A stretch of 64,000 bases of DNA from Malania oleifera (lineage: Eukaryota > Streptophyta > Magnoliopsida > Santalales > Ximeniaceae), in the NCBI RefSeq assembly GCF_029873635.1, contig NC_080420.1, positions 27,643,032-27,707,031 on the forward strand, given 5' to 3'. The notes beneath the pieces were generated by a model. That model was not told the origin of the DNA. It did not search any database and saw only the letters and a list, made by a program, of their open reading frames with translations. The stretch's first letter is position 1; each line of letters begins with the position of its first letter. The position numbers and the translations under genes are program-made. Of the stretch, positions 33,292 through 45,824 are shown one piece after another.

Positions 33292-34439
33292 TGTTGACTC
33301 TATGAGCCCAATTTTGTTTTGATAATGACAAATCACTCAGTATTTAACCTGTGCATTGAGATTGTGAACAAGAACAATATTTAGCATGCACAAAAGGATA
33401 GAAAGTCATGGAAGCTATGAGGATTAAAGTATATGCTTCTTGGCACAATACATGGAACTAAAAGAGTAGAAGAATGAAGATGCAAGCGTCAAGTTCAAGA
33501 TCGTCATGGGAATGAGTATTTAGAACTGAATGTATTTACATATTTCATATGATTTAATTCGAAACTCAAAATATACCCTAGACTGACCTTAGGACTCATG
33601 CATTTCATGAAAATCTTTTAGGGGTTCTTCATTGATTAGAGACTCTATTTAAAATCCCAAAAAATATTTTATGAAGAAGCAAAGCAAGAATGCTTCATTG
33701 ATTTTTGAAAAAAAAAAAAAAAAAAAAAAACTGAAGCTGGGATTGCCCAAACGACTGAGGATTACCCTTAAACATTTGAAGATGCAACTTCATGCGACTG
33801 AAGTTTTACTTCAGATGTCTGAAGAATTTCCTCAAAAGACTGAAGAATTGGTTCAATCATCTGAAGAATTAATTGCTGAAACATAGAACATGCAGAACAC
33901 CTTTAGACGTCTGAACCTTAAGTTCAGTTGTCTGAAGCAGGGACTTTAGAAGTCTGAACCTCAAGTTCATTCTTCTAACCGTGTGTCCAGTTCAATTTTT
34001 AGAAGCTTTAAGGAACATCATACGTATGAACCTTAGACCTCAGTTGTCTGAACCTGTGGGAAGTTTAAAAATTGGATCTTTAGCAAGAGGACACGCGGGT
34101 TTTACACTTGATCAAATTGATCCAACGGTCAAGACTTATCCTAAGGCCAAGTTTACCTATATAATCAACCTCTAAACCCTAGTGCCCCAACTCTTTGGAT
34201 AAGATTGAGAAACTTGAACATATTGCAATACGATCGTTTGCACTCAAACTATATTCATCAAGTTTTAGGCAAATCATCTCAGCTTGTCGAAAGAATTTCA
34301 TTTACACATCTTGAAAGCAAGCTCTGGTGATTGAGGTTTGGTAAACAAGGGATTGGTTTGCATTTTCAATATATAGATATTTTGAATATTTTTCATATCT
34401 TATACTCATACATCTATTACTCTTATTGAAAAAGAAAAA
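33292..34439 (+). repeat. LTR fragment (5' part) of a related copia family
   Basis: Begins TGTTGACTCTATGAGCCCAA, closely like the LTRs at 40910 and 50693, and runs about 1.15 kb before being cut. Its motif array (about 33735-34060) uses a variant, GTCTGAA / GACTGAAG, in place of GACCGAAC. It abuts an LTR in the opposite orientation at about 34440. Confidence 0.7.
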
Positions 34440-36280
34440 TCCTACCTTACCAGGATGGTGCATGAAGCTTTTCTAACCGGGTCTAAGCCAACTTGAGACT
34501 TTTCAACAAGACTAGTCTCCCTCTTTAGGCCCATGCCTGGAATACAACAACTTTGTATAAAATTTTGCATACAAGGAAATGCTTCTTACACAGGCTGATA
34601 TGTACCACTATGCACAATATCACAAATCAATGCATACTACCAAATGATAAGATATGATAAGCTCAATGTAGTCTTAATGTCTACTCTCAAAATTAATGCC
34701 AATAATCCAATCAATACGTGAGAGTGTAAGTGATAGGATCTTTGTATTAAAATAATATTCTCAATCACAATGCACTAGCAAAGATCACAAGTATACTTTA
34801 AATATCTCAACAAAAGTTTTTCTCATTATAAACCACAAGAGATATTCAAACAATGGTTTGTAAAATATTTATTTGATCTTTGTAATAAAATGATAATCTT
34901 AATCAAAAGGTATAGCAACAATGATCTTTTATCACTCAAGCAAATATCTCAAAATAAATTTCTCAAAGATAAGCACAAGTGATATTTTTGAAAATGATGT
35001 ATAAAATATTTTTAGCAATCAAAATCCAGTATGAACTCCTTGAGTATTGCAATGACAATGCAAAACTCAAAGACTTAATGAAGTATTCCTAAGGAAGACT
35101 TATTAACAAAGTCTCCTAAGGAAGCTTGAAGCTTTGCTTTCTTATAAAATAACCTCAATCAATGAATAACAAGAGAGAGCTTAAGCCTTTGAGATGAACA
35201 CTCAAGCACACTTACAAAGAGATTTAAGCAATAAAATCGAGTTAGAATGAGTGTAGGAGGCTTAAAAATGGAAGTAGGATTTTTTTAAATTTCAAAGAAT
35301 TTTTTCTAATTAAGGTTGCTAATCCTAGACTAGTCTTTTCAAATGAGGGGGTATATATATAGAGTTCCCCAAAATTATAACCGTCCAGGACACATATGTC
35401 ATTTTTAGAAAAGTTAAAATGAGGTTAGTAAAAATAATGAAGTTTTCAACCTCAGTAAATATCGTCAAACCTGAGAGCACCGGTCGACCGAACTTAAGGT
35501 TCGGTTTACCCAGTGATAGAGTTCGGTCGACTGTGTAAAAAATGAACAGAGAGTTTGGTCGATCGTACATGTATGGTTTAAGGGTGATTTTCCAAATCCG
35601 TGGGGTTTGGTCGACCAGGTCATTTTGAGCTACAGGGTTTGGTTGACCGGACAGTTGGAATCTCCCATGTGGGGGTTTGGTTGACTAGGGCGTTGCTCGT
35701 ATATTTCTAGTCAGTTGATCGAAGAGTCAAAACATTAACCTAGTGGGAGTTCGGTTGACCAAGCTGTATGAACTTGGCAAGGTTTGGTCGACCATACTGT
35801 GGTCAAACTGTTGACCTCTGACCAGTTTGGTTGACCGAATGTTCTTATACATTCTGGTCGGTTGACCGACATGCATTTTTAATGCATTTCAGTTCTAATT
35901 CCCTTATATACTAACTCTATTCATATAAGCATATATGTTTATACATGCATGTGGGTCCTAGGGTCATTCTAGGTCTTTTGAGAGCCGACCGAAAATAAAT
36001 CTAGCGTCGGTCAACCAAAGGGTGCCTTGCGGTCATTTGAGCTTATCTATCCTATCATGTAGGTAAAAGATTGATTATTATAGACCATTTTCCTTAATTA
36101 CTATTACATACCCAAATTGAATAATAATGAATTATAACACAAAATGATCTTTAGGGTCTTCATGCTCTTCTTCATGTGCCATCAAAGTATTTGCAAATAT
36201 AGACTTGCACACAAACTTGATAGGCATTAATTACCAGTATTTGTTATTATCAAAACCGGGTGTGACCAGTAAGGTCAACA
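34440..36280 (-). repeat. Truncated LTR, minus strand, inserted in copia pol
   Basis: The right edge GGTCAACA (36273-36280) is the 5' end of an LTR read on the minus strand (TGTTGACCTTACTGGTCACA). The left edge lacks the normal 3' terminus, stopping at CCTTACCAGG. It resembles the solo LTRs at 26888 and 45825, including GGCCCATGCCTGGAATACAA and the motif array at about 35470-35880 (GGTCGACC in both directions). It interrupts a pol gene that resumes at 36281. Confidence 0.8.
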
Positions 36281-37022
36281 CAATTCTTGGGACCAAATGG
36301 GTCTATAGAAACAAAAAGGATGAAAATGGAGTAGTGATTAGAAACAAAGCTAGGTAAGTAGCCCAGGGGTATAATCAAGAGGAAGGTATAAATTTTATGG
36401 AAACATATGCTCCCGTGGTTAGGATGGAAGCCATTCCTATGTTACTTGCATATGTTGCTTTTAAAGACTTTAAAGCTTTTAAAATGACTATATTAGTGAA
36501 GAAGTATATGTTGAACAACCTCTAGGTTTTGAAAATCACAATTATCCTAATCATGTTTATAGGTTATCAAAGGCATTGTATGGATTGAAGCATGATCTTA
36601 GAGCTTGGTATGAGAGGCTTAGTGGTTTTCTATTAGATAATGGGTGTGCAAGAGGTAAAATTGACACAATACTATTTATAAAAGCTAAAAATAAGCATAT
36701 GCTCCTTATGCAAATATATGTTGATGATATTGTCTTTAGAGCTAAAAATGATGAATCGTGTAATGAGTTTGCCAATTGTATGCAAAATGAATTTGAAATG
36801 ACAATGATGGGTGAACTAAATTTCTTTCTAGGCCATCAGATCAAACAAGCTAAATGTGGGACGTTTATTTGCCAATCAAAATATGTTAGGGATTTACTTA
36901 ACAAAATTTAACATGGAAGACGGAAAAATTTTAGGAACACCTATGATTTCTTCCACAAAACTTGACAAAGATGAGCAAGGTATACCGGTAGATGTCAAGC
37001 TCTACCGTGGTATGATTGGTAG
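36281..37022 (+). pseudogene. Copia reverse transcriptase fragment
   Basis: Starts within the N-terminal RT region (GTKWVYRNKKDENGVVIRNK), then [32 protein letters not shown] and the palm motif YVDDIVF (about 36718-36738). It ends at IGS where the 2.7 kb insertion begins. It belongs to the same family as the two pol copies to the right. Frameshifts near 36480 and one stop near 36358 break it. Confidence 0.9.
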
Positions 37023-38119
37023 TGTAGTAACCAGGAAGAAAATTATTATTATTATTATTATTAATAAATTAAATAATTAAACATCATTAAATTTATTAAT
37101 TAAATAAACAAATAAAAGGAATAGTATGAAAAAATAACTAATTGAAATAAAGATATATATATATATATATATATATGTAATGTTATTATATATGTATAAG
37201 TAAAGTATATATATATTATTAGGTTAAAGCTTCTTCAAGAAGCTATACTTGTGCATCTCTCAATCTCTATAACTTCTCGTTCCTCTCCTCACACCACCTT
37301 CTCTCTCTCTTCATTTTCTCAGCAAATATTCGGCCGATCAGAAAAAGGAAGATACTGCTGGGTTGCTCTCTCCGCCACCGACATTCCTACTGGAGTGGAT
37401 TTGTCGTAAGCACGATGTAGGCACCACTCCTAAGGAAATATATACTCCCTCTGTTTTCTCAATTTCTCCTTAAATCTTTAGTTAAATTGATGATCGGGCA
37501 CCACCACGGGGTCCTAGTCTCGATCATCATCATTTTTGTTGGAGCAAATTTTCAATTTGGGGGTCCTAGGTACCACTCGAAAGCGAGGGTGGGATTTAGG
37601 GAATTAAGAAAATTAGTTATTTTTGGGAGTTTAATTGTTAATTGGGAATTTATGGGCCTATGAAATGTTAAAATAGTGTCTTATTTAAGGTTCATTTGAT
37701 TGAACTAGGGTTATTGAATCAGGGTTCGAGTGAGCACCGTAGGCATCGTTTTGGGGTCCCTACTGGCTTAGTTTCTGGAAAGAGGTAAGGGGAATAGATT
37801 AGGCCAATAGTTTTTGTGAATTCATCAGTTAAAATGGAAAATTTATGTGTTTATAAATATATATGATTAACATGTGAGTTTTAAAAGAAAAGCCAACTTT
37901 TTGAACTGTGGTTTTTTAGCCTAGAGCTATAGTTATTATTTTTGAAAATGGAATGATGAAAGTAATGGATTTTCTGGAAATTATAGAGATAACTTGATGT
38001 GTACTTTCAGTAAAATGGATGATGAATATGGGTTGACCTACTATTTTAATGAGATATAATTATGCGTATTATTTGAAATGTGTGGCATGAGTAAAATGAA
38101 AATACTGAGTTGAGTTGTG

Positions 38120-38155
<36 letters not shown>

Positions 38156-39691
38156 CATGTTGGAAATACTGAAATGTATTGGGATTATACTGTATATGTA
38201 TTGTTTAATCAGAGCAGGATGTGAATGTTAAATTGCAATGTATGATTTGAGAACTTTGGTGGACCATAGTAAGGCACGGTACTATTGCGTGTGATTTTGG
38301 TAGAGATTAGTGTATCCACTCGTCTCGTGGAGAGTGTGGAGATGGGATGGTCGATTGTGCTATGTAGGGTTCCCCCTGGAGTCTAAACTAGTGTGGGAAA
38401 GCCAATCTGGCTTATAGACTAAAGAGGTTGTTTTCTGATTTAATTTTGGTGGGCTGGTCCAACATTCGGGGTGCACAACCTGTCATGGGGGGAAGTATGA
38501 CAGTGATTATCCATCTGATAGTGAGTTCTAAAGGCATAATTGTTTAATTTAACGAGTGAATAATATGAGAACAGAATATGTGAATGCATATGTGAATATA
38601 GAGTAGCAGGAAATCAGAGTAATGCAAAATGTGAATGTGAAATGTGGATGATGTAAATTGTGGAAGTGAGATTCATGTGCATGAAATCAGAGTAATGCAA
38701 AATGTCAAAGTGAATTATGTGATATGAAACACTAAGAACATGAAGGAGGACTAATACAGAGATAATAAATACAGAGTAAAGTAAATATGTGTTATATATT
38801 GTAGTATTATATGTATTTGGGGTGAAGTATACTCTCGGCCCGAGGGCTTGCCGAGAAAGGCGAGTGCCCTGATTGGTATCTGATGTAGCCATATTGGGCT
38901 ACATAACGTATTAGGCTGAGTCAAGCTACTTGTGTGAGCGGGTAATCTTCCTTATTCTTGGGAAATTCTGCCAATAAACATTTGTGTAAATGTGTGTTTA
39001 TACAAGATAAACGAACCACCTGAGAGCTTACTGAGAAAGGTAAATGCCATGATATGCTTCAGCTGTAGCCATAGGTTGCATAAGGTATCAGAGTAGAGGG
39101 GTGCTACTTGTATTGGCGGGTAATCACCCTAATCCTTTAGAACTCTCGTTGGTAAAATATTTTGCATGTGTGTGAGTAGGGACAGAGAATGGTTTCATAA
39201 CTATGATACCTTTATAAATGATGATTATATATATTTGTACACAAACCTCATGTTAGCCACACACATGTGTTAATCTATTCTGACTTACTAAGATGTGTCT
39301 CACTTGAAATGAATTTTATCTTTTTGAGGACCTTTGCGTGATCAAGCTCAGTGAGCTCGGGCTGGTGTAGCATTTTTGAAAGAGAGAGGGTATAGACTTT
39401 TGATGTATAATTTTTGGATTTGTTTAAGTCTTTTGATATGTATATATATGTTTGTGAATACTGGTTGTTTGAAGAATACCTTTTGAGATTATATAGGTGT
39501 ACATGCTCTGGTATATTATAGAGGAATTGTTATTATTTTTGCTGAGTAATTGATGTTAGAATATCATATGCAACTAAATGGAACACGTGGCACCCAAACC
39601 CCACTTGGAGGGTTCGGGGCGTCACAAGTTGGTATCAGAGTTATATTTTAAATAACACTCTGGACCTTAGTTTCGAGTTCGAGGCATTACA
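37023..39691 (+). mobile_element. LTR-type insertion of 2.7 kb in RT, with GGTAG duplication
   Basis: The pol gene is cleanly interrupted and resumes after this segment. It is flanked by GGTAG (37018-37022 and 39692-39696), and the insert begins TGTAGTAACC and ends GGCATTACA, i.e. TG...CA. No coding region is present. Near the right end, GGGTTCGGGGCGTCACA followed by TTGGTATCAGAG (39630-39641) resembles the LTR end and primer site of Ty3/gypsy elements, so the insert may be a deleted element of LTR plus a short interior remnant. It also holds (ATT)n at about 37042, (AT)n near 37156 and 38128, and an internal 180-bp repeat. Confidence 0.75.
38831..39160 (+). repeat. Diverged 180-bp tandem repeat inside the LTR-type insertion
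   Basis: Two copies offset by about 180 bp (38831- and 39011-). Shared words include GAGAAAGG, ATGCC/GTGCC, TGTAGCCATA, GCTACTTGT and GCGGGTAATC. Copies are clearly diverged. Confidence 0.75.
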
Positions 39692-40320
39692 GGTAGTCTT
39701 TTGTATATTCCTCTGAGTAGGCCTGATATTACGCTTAGTGTTTGTATGTGTGCTAAATTTCAGGATACACCTAAGGAGCCCCTTTTGTTAGCAGTTGAGA
39801 GAATACTTAGGTACCTTGTTGGAGCTGTTGAATTAGGATTATGGTACCCTAAGCATACCTCATTTGAGATTGTTAGTTACACAGATGCTGACTTTGCCAG
39901 TAGTAAAGTAGATAGAAATAGTACTAGTGGCACTTATCACTTTTTAGGACAATCTCTAGTTTCTTAGTTCTCCAAGAAACAGAATTTAGTTGCACTATCC
40001 AAAGCCGAAGTTGAATATATAGCAGTTGGAACTTGTTGTGCTCAAGCGGTTTATATGAAGCAACAAGTTATGGATTTTGGATTGCACTATGACACAGTTC
40101 CAGTCAAATGTGATAATACTAGTGCAATTAATATCTCAAAGAATCCCATCTCACATTCACGAACCAAATACATAGAAATTAGACATCATTTTATTTGTTA
40201 CCATGTGTAAAAGACGAGTGTGGCACTTAATTCGTGTGCACTAATGAACAATGGGCCGACATTTTCACAAAACCTGTACAAGTGGACAAAATTATACAAA
40301 TTAGAGGTGAATTAGGCCCA
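39692..40320 (+). pseudogene. Copia RT end and RNase H fragment (continuation)
   Basis: Continues the RT cut at 37022: SRPDITLSVCMCAKFQ, AVERILRYLVGAVELGLW, YTDADFASSKVDRNSTSGT and FLGQSLVS. RNase H shows AVGTCCAQAVYMKQQVMDF and CDNTSAINISKNPI. The end reads EQWADIFTKPVQ. Catalytic D of YTDADFA is present. Stops near 39965 and 40208 and changes near 40230 disable it. The 2.7 kb insertion separates it from its own RT. Confidence 0.9.
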
Positions 40321-40909
40321 ATGCATAGTAAAGAAGCTGTCTAGAGATAATGGAGTGCATAAAATGAGGGGGAGCAACTTAACTTACAATACTATAGCTC
40401 TGAAAACTTAGATTTCTCACATTTTTTTTTTTTTTTTGTGAGAAAGGTTTTTGCTGCCTTGCATGTTTATACTTGTTTATGGATACTGGATGCACTATCT
40501 TTATTGCATGGATTGCCTAGGACTATACTGAATACTATGCATGCTTGATTTGAATGAGGTGCCATACTATGAATTGCCTACTAAATAAATCATATCTTTG
40601 ATGCACATTTTTTTTGGAAAATGCTCTATTTTCAAATGGCACGCTGCCAAAATTTTATTAAATTCTTCCCAAAGTTACGTGTCTAAAAGACTTTAGCCCT
40701 TTTGCTGATGCCAAAAGGGGGAGAAGTATGCAAAATTGGGTACTTCTTTTGGAACAATCTCCATGGTATCTGAGCATATTTGTAAAAACTTGAATGCAAT
40801 TTTATTTAAGATGTCTCATATTATGAATATGCTTGAATGATAAATATTAAATTTTATTTGAATGCATATTCTCAAGGGGAGTCTTTGTCATCATTAAAAA
40901 GGGGGAGAA
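40321..40909 (+). other. 3' non-coding interior with two polypurine tracts
   Basis: A purine stretch lies near 40367-40375 (TGAGGGGGAGC). A foldback follows at 40697-40718 (CCCTTTTG pairing with CAAAAGGG, then GGAGAAG), and the LTR-adjacent tract AAAAAGGGGGAGAA ends at 40909. The layout is repeated at 50041-50692. Confidence 0.75.
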
Positions 40910-42960
40910 TGTTGACTCTATGAGTCTGATCTCATTTTGATAATAACAAATCACGTCATTTCTTACCCCGTGCACTGAGCTTATGAATAGGATTAATTCT
41001 TGGCACGCACAGATGGTAAGGATGAAAGAAAGTCATAAGGACCACAAAGATCATATTATATGATTGGCTCATGAAGAGCAAATGGGGATGAAGACAAATT
41101 TTATTTATTGTAATTGCTATTCAAATTTTCGGTCTGTAATATTTATGGCCTGTAATAATGCACTACATGAATGATAGGATTTTATGCTCAAAAGACCATA
41201 GAATGACCATAGGAACCAAAACCCCTTTAGTACAAAATTCTATAACTTATTCACACATGGTTGAATAAACTGAAGGACAGAAATAGGGCAAAATATGCAA
41301 CTTCAAAGAGCCCCAGTTGACCAAACTTTTTAAGTTTAAATCACCCCGGTTGAACGATGATTATTTGTTAAATATTTCTTTCAGGAGGTCGGGCGACTGT
41401 CCTGTTAAACACATATCTTTCCCAGGCGCCTGAGACAAAATCCGAAATTAATTCATCTGCCCCAGCAGACTGGTCCTCACGGTCTAAAATTGACCGGACG
41501 ACCGAGCTTGACCATTCAGGTAACCAAACCATAGGCCAGGCGACCGAACCTATGAAGGTTTGGAAAATCACCTTGGCTCGGCCAACCGACACAGTGATTG
41601 ATCTACTGAATCCTCAAGTTCTTTCAAAATTACTGTGTTTATTTGGGCGACCGACACATAGCTCCGGGCGACCGAACCTCTCAAGTTGGTGTATTTTTAC
41701 TGCATTAAATAGGGGTTAATTTTAATTAATTATTTTTAATAATTCCCTCTATGTCCCTAACAGTCCAAAATTAAGGGAATTCTATATATACCCCTCATTT
41801 GTCAAGATTGGCACACAATTACAATTAGCAAAACTTTTCTTTGAATTTCCTTGAACTCCCATTGCTTATATTTCAAATTTTCAAACTCTAATTTGATACA
41901 CCCTCATACTATTGCTTGGCAAAATATTTTAAAATAGAGAGCATTGTCTTCTTATACTCCTCACTTGCAAATTAATTGCAAGTTGAAGGGAGTGTGATTC
42001 TCGTTGTTGTGTGCATGCATATATTATTTTGAAAGCTTATTACTCTCACATTCTTGTATTGTCTAATATTTTTTTGAGAGTAAGCTAAAGTTCTTCTCAC
42101 TATATTTGATTGATAAATATCATTTGGGAAGAACTCATATTAGCTTTTGAGTCTTGGCACCCTTATTGCGAAATTCGAAAGCTTGCTTGTGTTACTTGAT
42201 AAACTACATTTTTGCAAGCTTGAACTCTAATCTCGGTTTTTCTTAATACTTGAAAAATATTTTGTTGAGATATTAAATTAGGGTTTCAAAGTTCCCTTGA
42301 TTATACACCGATTACATTATCTAGAATCAAAGGTACTCACTCTCACGTATATATAAATATATACACATTTATTAAGAGTTGAAATATTACTTAACCAAAT
42401 CTGACTTGAGCATAAAATCTTATTATCTATGAGTATATTGGTTGTATTGCGCTTATTGGTGTACGTATCTGCTTAACTTAGAAGCATCTGTATTGTACAT
42501 GAAACTTGTATTGATTGATTGTATTCCAGGCGTGGCATGAGGTGGGTCTTCTCCACTCCTTTAATAAGCAATTGTAAAGGTTGGGGTCAGCCATATTAAT
42601 CTGACTTGGGGTTTTCCTTGCCTTGTTAGGAATGGGTGTTGTAACTGGTTTTGCTCCACTCACAAGTGAGCTTTACTGGAATCCTCGGGCTTGCGAGCTA
42701 AAGGCGGGGACGTAGGCATAGTTGCCAAACCTCGATAACACATCTGGTATCATTTATACTTTATCTGCTTTACATTCTTGTGCTTGCTTTATTTAATTTA
42801 TCTGGAGCAAATTATTTGTGGATTCATCTATCTATTTATTTCATACTTGCTTTAGATTGACTCTAGGGTTGTGAAATACTGCTTGCTAGAAGTTTGACCT
42901 AGAATTTTTAAAATCTCCAATGGACCCCCCTTCTTGAGATTACACTAAAAAAAAAAAAAA
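40910..42960 (+). repeat. LTR shared by two neighbouring copia interiors
   Basis: Begins TGTTGACTCTATGAGTC and is followed by TTGGTATCAAAGCC, a primer site for initiator tRNA-Met, at about 42962. Polypurine tract on the left and primer site on the right mean it is at once the 3' LTR of the left interior and the 5' LTR of the right one. It closely resembles 50693-52716. It contains the motif array at about 41380-41690 (GGCGACCGAACC variants), a TATA-type region (TCTATATATACCCC, 41780-41793) and the hairpin at 42706-42733. Confidence 0.9.
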
Positions 42961-43017
42961 ATTGGTATCAAAGCCTTGTTGCATTGACTAAAAAGTTTTT
43001 TTTTTTAAAAGATCGCA

Positions 43018-44700
43018 ATAGCTCACACAAGTGTAACCCCATTTGCAAAGGGACACTCATCCACACACGTCCTCCTATTTTTTGTGGTATGAACTATACC
43101 TTTTTAAAACAGAGGATGTGAATTTACCTTCAAAGTATTGATTGGAAGGTGTGGAGAGTGGTATCTAGAGGAAATTATGTCCTTGTTAAAACTGTAGAAG
43201 GTGCTAGTGTACCTAAAACGGAAGATGAATACACTGATAATGACATGAAAGCTGTTAATGTTAATGCAACTGCAATGAAAGTTTTATACCGTGCTCTTGA
43301 TGTTAATGAGTTTAACAAGGTCATTGCATGCACCACTACAAGGAAATATTGCATAAATTAGAGGTTACTTATGAGGGCACTAGAGATGTAAAGGAAAGTA
43401 GGATTGACATGTTAACTAGTGAGTATGAGGCCTTTAGGATGAACTCTAGTGAATCTATATAGAGGATGTACACTTGTTTCATGCATATCACTAACTCCCT
43501 ACATGAACTTGGCAAGACCTACCACACATACGAAATGATTAGAAAAGTTCTTAGGGAACTACCACCAGTTTGGGAAGCAAAGGCTACTGCCATTGCCGAG
43601 GGTAGAGGTTTAAAGGAAATGACGCTAGATGAAATCATAGGATCATTTATTACATATGAAATGGAAATTAACAAAAGATTGAGTGAGCATAATAGAATAA
43701 AGAAAGTAAAAGCTTTGAAAACATCCACGAACAGCTCTCGTGAATACAGTGAACCAGAGTTAAGAGAGGATATGGCTATGCTAACCCAAAAATTTAGTAA
43801 GTTATTTTGGAAGAATAGAAGGCCATCTAGAAAGTTTCGAAGCCCAACATCTTAAAAGGGTGAGTCAATTCGGAAAAAGGAAAAATTAGATCCTCTTATA
43901 TGCTACAATTGCAAAAAAGTTGGCCATATTTGACCATAATGGCCATTATTGAAAAAGGATGCGAAAAAGAAAAAGAAAACAAGAAAGCCAGCACATCTTG
44001 GGATAAACATAATAGCAGTGGTTTAGACACCGACTCCAGTGACACAAAGGACGCACACTTGTGCTTCATGGCTCACAGTGATGAGGTACAATCATCTTGT
44101 TTTTATCGTCTTATTATTTTGATTTTGATGATGATATTATGCCTACATATAAAGAACTACAACTTGAATACATTTGTGTTTGTAAACTGCTTGATAAAAT
44201 GACTAAGAAGAATAATATCTTGGAAGATAAATGTAAAAATTGGTCAAAACTTTCTGAAATAGGAAAGCACTCTCATTCTGCTTCATTGAAAGAAAAAGAT
44301 TTGAAAATTGCAGAACTTGAATGATAACTCCAAAACTATTTGCAAATTCACAGAGGGCCAAAACAATCTCGATAGACTCCTTGGGGTACAGTGAAGCTCT
44401 CTTGATAAGGAAGGTCTCGATTTTAATGGAATCGAAAACAAAAGGGAGAAAAATCTTTATTTAGGACATTTTTTTTGTGAATCAAAATTGCACATCCCTT
44501 CTAAAAACTCATTGTGGTATATAAGATGTTTCAAATGTAAAAGAAAAGGCCACATTCAGTTTGAATATCCATTTTAAAAAAGAGATGTGAAAATTAAGAA
44601 AGTGTGGAGAGTCAAAGGTGAATCAGGTACTAACCCCTATGAACCTAAGAGAATTTGGGTACCAGAATTAGTTACCTAAATATTTACTCCAAGTGGGCCT
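43018..44700 (+). pseudogene. Copia gag, copy A
   Basis: The start codon seen in copy B (ATG at 52771) is ATA here (43018). The readable parts are WKVWRVVSRGNYVLVKT (about 43140-43195), a gag core with TYHTYEMIRKVLRELPPVW (43514-43571) and LDEIIGSFITYEMEINKRL. The first zinc knuckle CYNCKKVGHI ends in a stop. Next are a coiled-coil region (KELQLEYICVCKLLDKMTKK), a second zinc knuckle CFKCKRKGHIQFEYPF with the last cysteine changed to tyrosine, and the end RIWVPELVT. This gag architecture with two knuckles and the IWVP end is of SIRE-like type by memory of the family. Confidence 0.85.
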
Positions 44701-45824
44701 GAGATCATCTTCCTGCAAGGACAAGTTGTACATGGATAGCGGGTGCTCATGACACATGACTGGTGACAAGGATAAATTCGCTTCCACCACACCCAAAGAA
44801 GGAGGATTTGTGACCTTCGGAGACAACGCAAAGGGCAAGATCATCGGAGTAGGTAAGGTTGGTAAGGAACCTTCCCTAGTTATTGATAACTTGTTATTAG
44901 TAGATGGTCTAAAACATAACTTGTTAAATATAAGTCAATTGTACGATAAAGGTTATAGGGTATTTTTTTAACATGACAAATGCACTGTGGAAAATAAATC
45001 TGAAAACAAAATTTTGTTTACTGCTATTCGTCATGAAAATGTTTACACCACTAGCCTTGATAACTTAGCATCTCAGCATGTGACATGGTTTTTTTGCTAT
45101 TAATGAGGCGACTTGGCTTTGGCATAGAAGACTACGGCATGCTAGCATGGAATTACTGTCAAAACTTGTGAAAAAGGAATTAGTTAAAGGCTTACCAAAA
45201 ATACCATTTGTGAAAGATAAAATTTGTGATGCATGTCAAATGGGTAAGCAAACGAGATCTAGTTTCAAGAAAAAGAAAATCATTTCTTCTACTAAGCCAC
45301 TTCAAATGCTGCAATTAGATTTATTGGGTCCCAATCAAGTTCAGAGCCTATGAGGGAAATTACATGCAGTTGAAATTTTGGATGATTATTCTAGGTTCAC
45401 ACGGGTACTATTTCTTATACATAAAGATGAAACTTGTGAGCAATTAACTAGACTTTGCAGGAAAATCCAAAATGAAATGGGGTACAAAATAAGACACATT
45501 AGAAGTGATAGTGGAAAATAATTTAAAAATGAGGGTATAGAGAACTACTATGATATGAAGCGTATATCTCATAGCTTCTCAGCACCTAGAACTCCACAGA
45601 AAAATGGTGTTGTTGAAAGAAAGAATAGTTTCTTACAAGAAATGGGTAGAACAATGCTTAACGAACATAAATTACCCAAATATTTTTGGGCCGAAGCAGT
45701 GAGCACTACCTGCTACGTAATGAATAGAGTTGTGATCAGGCCCTCTCTCAATAAAACTCCCTATGAATTATGGAATGGCCATAGACCAAACACTTCCTAT
45801 TTTCATGTTTTTGGTTGTAAATGT
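44701..45824 (+). pseudogene. Copia protease-integrase, copy A (5' part)
   Basis: The protease motif MDSGCS is followed by a stop and HMTGDKDKFA (about 44732-44775). Next come the pre-integrase zinc region ICDACQMGKQTRSS (about 45222-45265) and the integrase start LQMLQLDLLGPNQVQ. The third catalytic residue lies in NGVVERKNSFLQEMGRTM (about 45603-45660). The frame is interrupted by the solo LTR right after YFHVFGCKC. Stops and frameshifts occur throughout. Confidence 0.88.
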
